Positions 61,514-64,000 of a stretch of DNA of 64,000 nucleotides are shown here, piece by piece. Below the pieces are notes generated by a model, which had not been told where the DNA came from, ran no database searches, and worked only from the letters and a program-made list of their open reading frames with translations. The position numbers and the translations under genes are program-made. Each line of letters starts with the position of its first letter. The first letter of the stretch is position 1. Source of the DNA: Nothophaeocryptopus gaeumannii. Lineage: Eukaryota > Ascomycota > Dothideomycetes > Mycosphaerellales > Mycosphaerellaceae. The stretch is from assembly GCA_031771865.1 (NCBI GenBank), contig JASISA010000042.1, positions 489,501 through 553,500 of the forward strand, in the 5' to 3' direction.

Positions 61514-63073
61514 TCACCCTGGTCGGCTGCGGCTGCTTCCGCCGCGCCGCGCACTTCCAGGAACTCCCCTAACCGCACATCTAATTCTCAACCGCATACC
61601 ACTTTTCAGCCCTTCTGCGCACCATTCATCTCTGCTCATTTGTACGGCGGTCATTATATCGAACGCGCCATCCACGAGAACCTTGCCGCTAGTCGCTAGG
61701 TCGCCATCGTCACGCAAGCCGGGCTGAAGCGCTGCCCAGTCGGAGAAGTCGGTCAGGAGCTGCGGCGTGGATTCGAGGATCGGCGGCAACACTATATCGC
61801 TTTGATAACTGCTAGGCAGGCCTGGCTGTACTAGACGGCGAGCTGGAGTACGAGAAGGAGTTCCTGGAATAATGCCTTTGCCTCCGATATTGCCATGGAT
61901 AGCACCGCCGAGAGCCTGCCCTAGCACCTGCGCGAGGAGTGCCTCTCCAGGCGACGGCCCACTACTAGCTGACTTCCTCGGAGTCTCAGGCAACGCCCTC
62001 ACCTTCGCTGTGGACTCCTTTTGATACATCTTCTGGTAATAGCGCTTGAAGATCATCTGCAGAATATCCAAAGTCAACATCTGATCGTCAGCTTTGCAAT
62101 CACCTGAGTCGATAGCCTTCGAGAGCGCTCGTAGAGTCGCTTGGTCCATTAGGAAGTGGCCGTCCGGTACGTCTTGCTTCCTCTTGTCGCGGAAGCACAC
62201 ACCACCACCAGCAGTCTTATCATTCGGACAAGCCGCATTCGTACAGAGCCAGGCAAACCGAATATCTCCCTCATGATTGCCCTCAGATCGAAGCTCAGCA
62301 ATGAGACGTCCGGAGTTTGCTACTTGCTTTGTAGTAGCCGTCTCGCGAGCCTTGCCGGCAGCTTTACTTCCTCCGGTTCCTCCGGTTCCTCCGGACGCGA
62401 CAGTGGTAGCTGCCTCGTCCGGTTTAGTGAAGAAGTGCATATCAAGCTGCAGGCCCTTCTTCTTCATCTCATTCCACTCGAATAGCTTGTTAAGCACCTG
62501 CTTGTAGCAGGCGTTTTCTTCAGTCGCTGGATCGTCGTCTCCGGTTATCGGATAGAGCCAGTCTACATCAAAATGGTCCTTCTCTTTGGCGCCATTATAA
62601 TAGCCGTCTACCAACACTCTCCAAGGGCGAGGCAAGCCTGACTTCTCACACATCCGGCAGGCCCAGTTCCAGCCATTCCAACCCTCGCCAACGTCAGCAA
62701 CTTTGAAGGTATTCCGCTTCTTGGCAAGCGTTTTCTCGTTCTTGGTCTTGCCCTTGTCATTATGGAGCAACCACAACCCTTCAAACGTCAACGTTCGTCG
62801 CTCTGGAGCCTCCTCCTGCCCTGGACGAGGATAGTGACTCTCAGGAGTCAACGCGATCGCGCCGGCTGCTATAGCAGCCGCGCTATCAAAAGAAGAGCCA
62901 GTAGACGAACCAGCAGGCTCAGGTTGCCTCACCGCCCCTTTAGGCTGCACTACCTTGGTACCGAGCTGACTAGCCGTGACAGTAGAAGTCTTCCCCGCGT
63001 GGTTCACAGCCGCACGTGATTCACAGAATCCTTCACTTCTACACTGCCTCTTTATATAGCATTTTCTCAACAA
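61514..63073 (-). CDS. transposon accessory protein 3 (orphan copy)
   Basis: An open frame of 519 codons without internal stops. It has the N-terminal block LFEWNEMKKKGLQLDMHFFT (around residues 200-225), a Gly/Thr linker and the cluster C277-x4-C282-x10-C293-x12-H306 with QDVPDGH. The C-terminal helical block is LLTDFSDWAALQPGLRDDGD, then MSRDEWCAEGLKSGM, matching the order in accessory proteins 1 and 2. Two oddities: no in-frame ATG exists before residue 141, so the original start is lost or lies in another exon, and the C-terminus runs about 17 residues beyond the others. No matching transposase or inverted repeat was found; the next element to the right is a pogo type. Confidence 0.6.
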   Translation of the reverse strand: MLRKCYIKRQCRSEGFCESRAAVNHAGKTSTVTASQLGTKVVQPKGAVRQPEPAGSSTGSSFDSAAAIAAGAIALTPESHYPRPGQEEAPERRTLTFEGLWLLHNDKGKTKNEKTLAKKRNTFKVADVGEGWNGWNWACRMCEKSGLPRPWRVLVDGYYNGAKEKDHFDVDWLYPITGDDDPATEENACYKQVLNKLFEWNEMKKKGLQLDMHFFTKPDEAATTVASGGTGGTGGSKAAGKARETATTKQVANSGRLIAELRSEGNHEGDIRFAWLCTNAACPNDKTAGGGVCFRDKRKQDVPDGHFLMDQATLRALSKAIDSGDCKADDQMLTLDILQMIFKRYYQKMYQKESTAKVRALPETPRKSASSGPSPGEALLAQVLGQALGGAIHGNIGGKGIIPGTPSRTPARRLVQPGLPSSYQSDIVLPPILESTPQLLTDFSDWAALQPGLRDDGDLATSGKVLVDGAFDIMTAVQMSRDEWCAEGLKSGMRLRIRCAVRGVPGSARRGGSSRSRPG

Positions 63074-63144
63074 CTACTGAACCGATTTTTATAAAATTCA
63101 AGGAGCTTATAGAGCTAATTGCAAGCTTTCATTTGATGTATACG

Positions 63145-64000
63145 TCATGTCCTAAAGCGGGCTGGTTGTCGAATAGCACGTCCAGACCTATGTGAAGCCC
63201 GAATCGGGCTTTCTGCCTTGGAAACTATCTCAGGAGCGTTCAAAGCAACTGGCAGCACAACGATAAGTTGCTTGCGTTTCTTTGGCTTCTTGGTAGCCTG
63301 CTAAAGGGCCTGTTGGAGTTGATTAGACACTGCCTTGTCCTCTTTTGCCCTTAGTTTGGTAGCAGCTTTCTCAGCTGCTTGTCTCTCCCTCTCTACCTTT
63401 TTGTTTAGCCTGTCCTTCTTACGCCTTTCAATAGCAACACGGTTCTGAAGTGCTTTAGCCTTTGCTTCTTCCCTCTCAAGCTGTTTCTAAGCCTCAGTAT
63501 TCACTTTATCCCTGACTCTCTGCTCCTGAAGGTCCTTTGCTTGCTGAATCTTCTTAGGTGAAAAGAAAGTAGCTGCACAGTTGTCGTTGGCTCGTAAATC
63601 TTCGAACAAGCCCTCGCCTCGCTTCCTCTTCTTCTTCTCATGGAAAAGGGCAGTCTTAAAGCCCTTATTCTCAGCCTTGAGGATAGCATTCTCAGTAGTA
63701 ATTGCCAAGACTGTGTTTGTAAGCTTCTGGACCTTTTTAGCCTCAGATTCAGTATAAGTCTCAGTAACAACGTCCTTAAGGAGGATCCTAATCTTTCTCC
63801 AGTCACTAGTAGATAGTATTGAGTTCTGTGACTCGCTTGTGCTTAGTCTTGAAGCCGTAATAGGCTCCTTTGGCTAAGGAATCTTAGAAAGAACAATGTT
63901 AGGGTTGAAGGGGAATAAGCCAGTCTTTGTCTACCCTAAAGTGATGTTCTTGATAGTAAAGGCTTTAGTCCATGCTAGCTAAAAGAGGCGGAGGAAGTCT
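63145..64000 (-). pseudogene. pogo/Fot1-type transposase, C-terminal part
   Basis: The minus strand enters from the right edge and carries the typical C-terminal tail of fungal pogo-family (DDE_1, CENP-B-like) transposases: ENKGFKTALFHEKKKRKRGE, GLFEDLRANDNCAATFFSPK, a long basic coiled coil (AQLEREEAKAKALQNRVAIE) and the closing GRAIRQPARF before the stop at 63145-63147. TAG codons interrupt it near 63488 and 63302. The catalytic DDE core is beyond the window. It is a decayed copy of another transposon superfamily, next to the orphan accessory gene. Confidence 0.75.

Noticed and set aside
61063..63140. Third complete Tc1-type element around accessory protein 3
   Set aside because: No inverted repeats or DD34E transposase found on either side; the neighbouring transposase is of the pogo family.

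Overview
The window looks like genomic DNA of a filamentous ascomycete (Pezizomycotina), most likely a dothideomycete, although the sequence alone cannot name the species. The signs are genes without operons, short GT-AG introns (about 40-85 nt), HET (heterokaryon incompatibility) genes, an HsbA-type secreted protein, a Tad-like LINE, Fot1/pogo and Tc1-type transposons, and stretches with the strong CpA-to-TpA bias left by repeat-induced point mutation (RIP).

Conserved host genes form small islands: a HAD-type dehalogenase (cut by the left edge), two M3 metallopeptidase paralogues about 55 kb apart, an HsbA-like secreted protein, methionine sulfoxide reductase B, the Dug2-type glutathione-degrading peptidase, a small-molecule methyltransferase, and a cnxABC-type molybdenum cofactor locus (MoaA then MoaC on the minus strand). 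Between them lie decaying genes: a sedolisin relic, an alpha/beta hydrolase with a stop inside its nucleophile elbow, a frameshifted SDR, two HET pseudogenes, a P-loop gene, a rhodopsin-domain gene and a frameshifted sulfotransferase-like gene.

Mobile DNA fills much of the rest. At 6.7-7.4 kb two MITE-like units share a junction. At 18.3-21.5 kb a Tc1-type element splits a HET gene. At 29.1-35.2 kb a 6.1-kb element has perfect 43-bp inverted repeats, an integrase-type DDE gene, accessory genes and dozens of CACTCGYAG nonamers, and carries a nested 1.37-kb hAT relic with an 8-bp target duplication. At 42.4-50.5 kb a 5.2-kb LINE with a 13-bp target duplication sits in a heavily RIP-mutated repeat. 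At 50.5-54.1 kb a second Tc1-type element has perfect 33-bp inverted repeats, followed by a third transposase at 54.3-55.4 kb. At the right edge is the C-terminal part of a pogo/Fot1 transposase.

The most interesting unexplained signal is a family of transposon-associated proteins (minus strand near 19.8-21.3 kb, plus strand near 50.7-52.3 kb, minus strand near 61.5-63.1 kb). They share a C-x4-C-x6/10-C-x10/12-H cluster, an N-terminal W-x-E-x-KKKGL-like block and a C-terminal helical block. Two lie convergent to a DD34E transposase inside the same inverted repeats. Their reading frames are open, while the three transposases in the window are broken.
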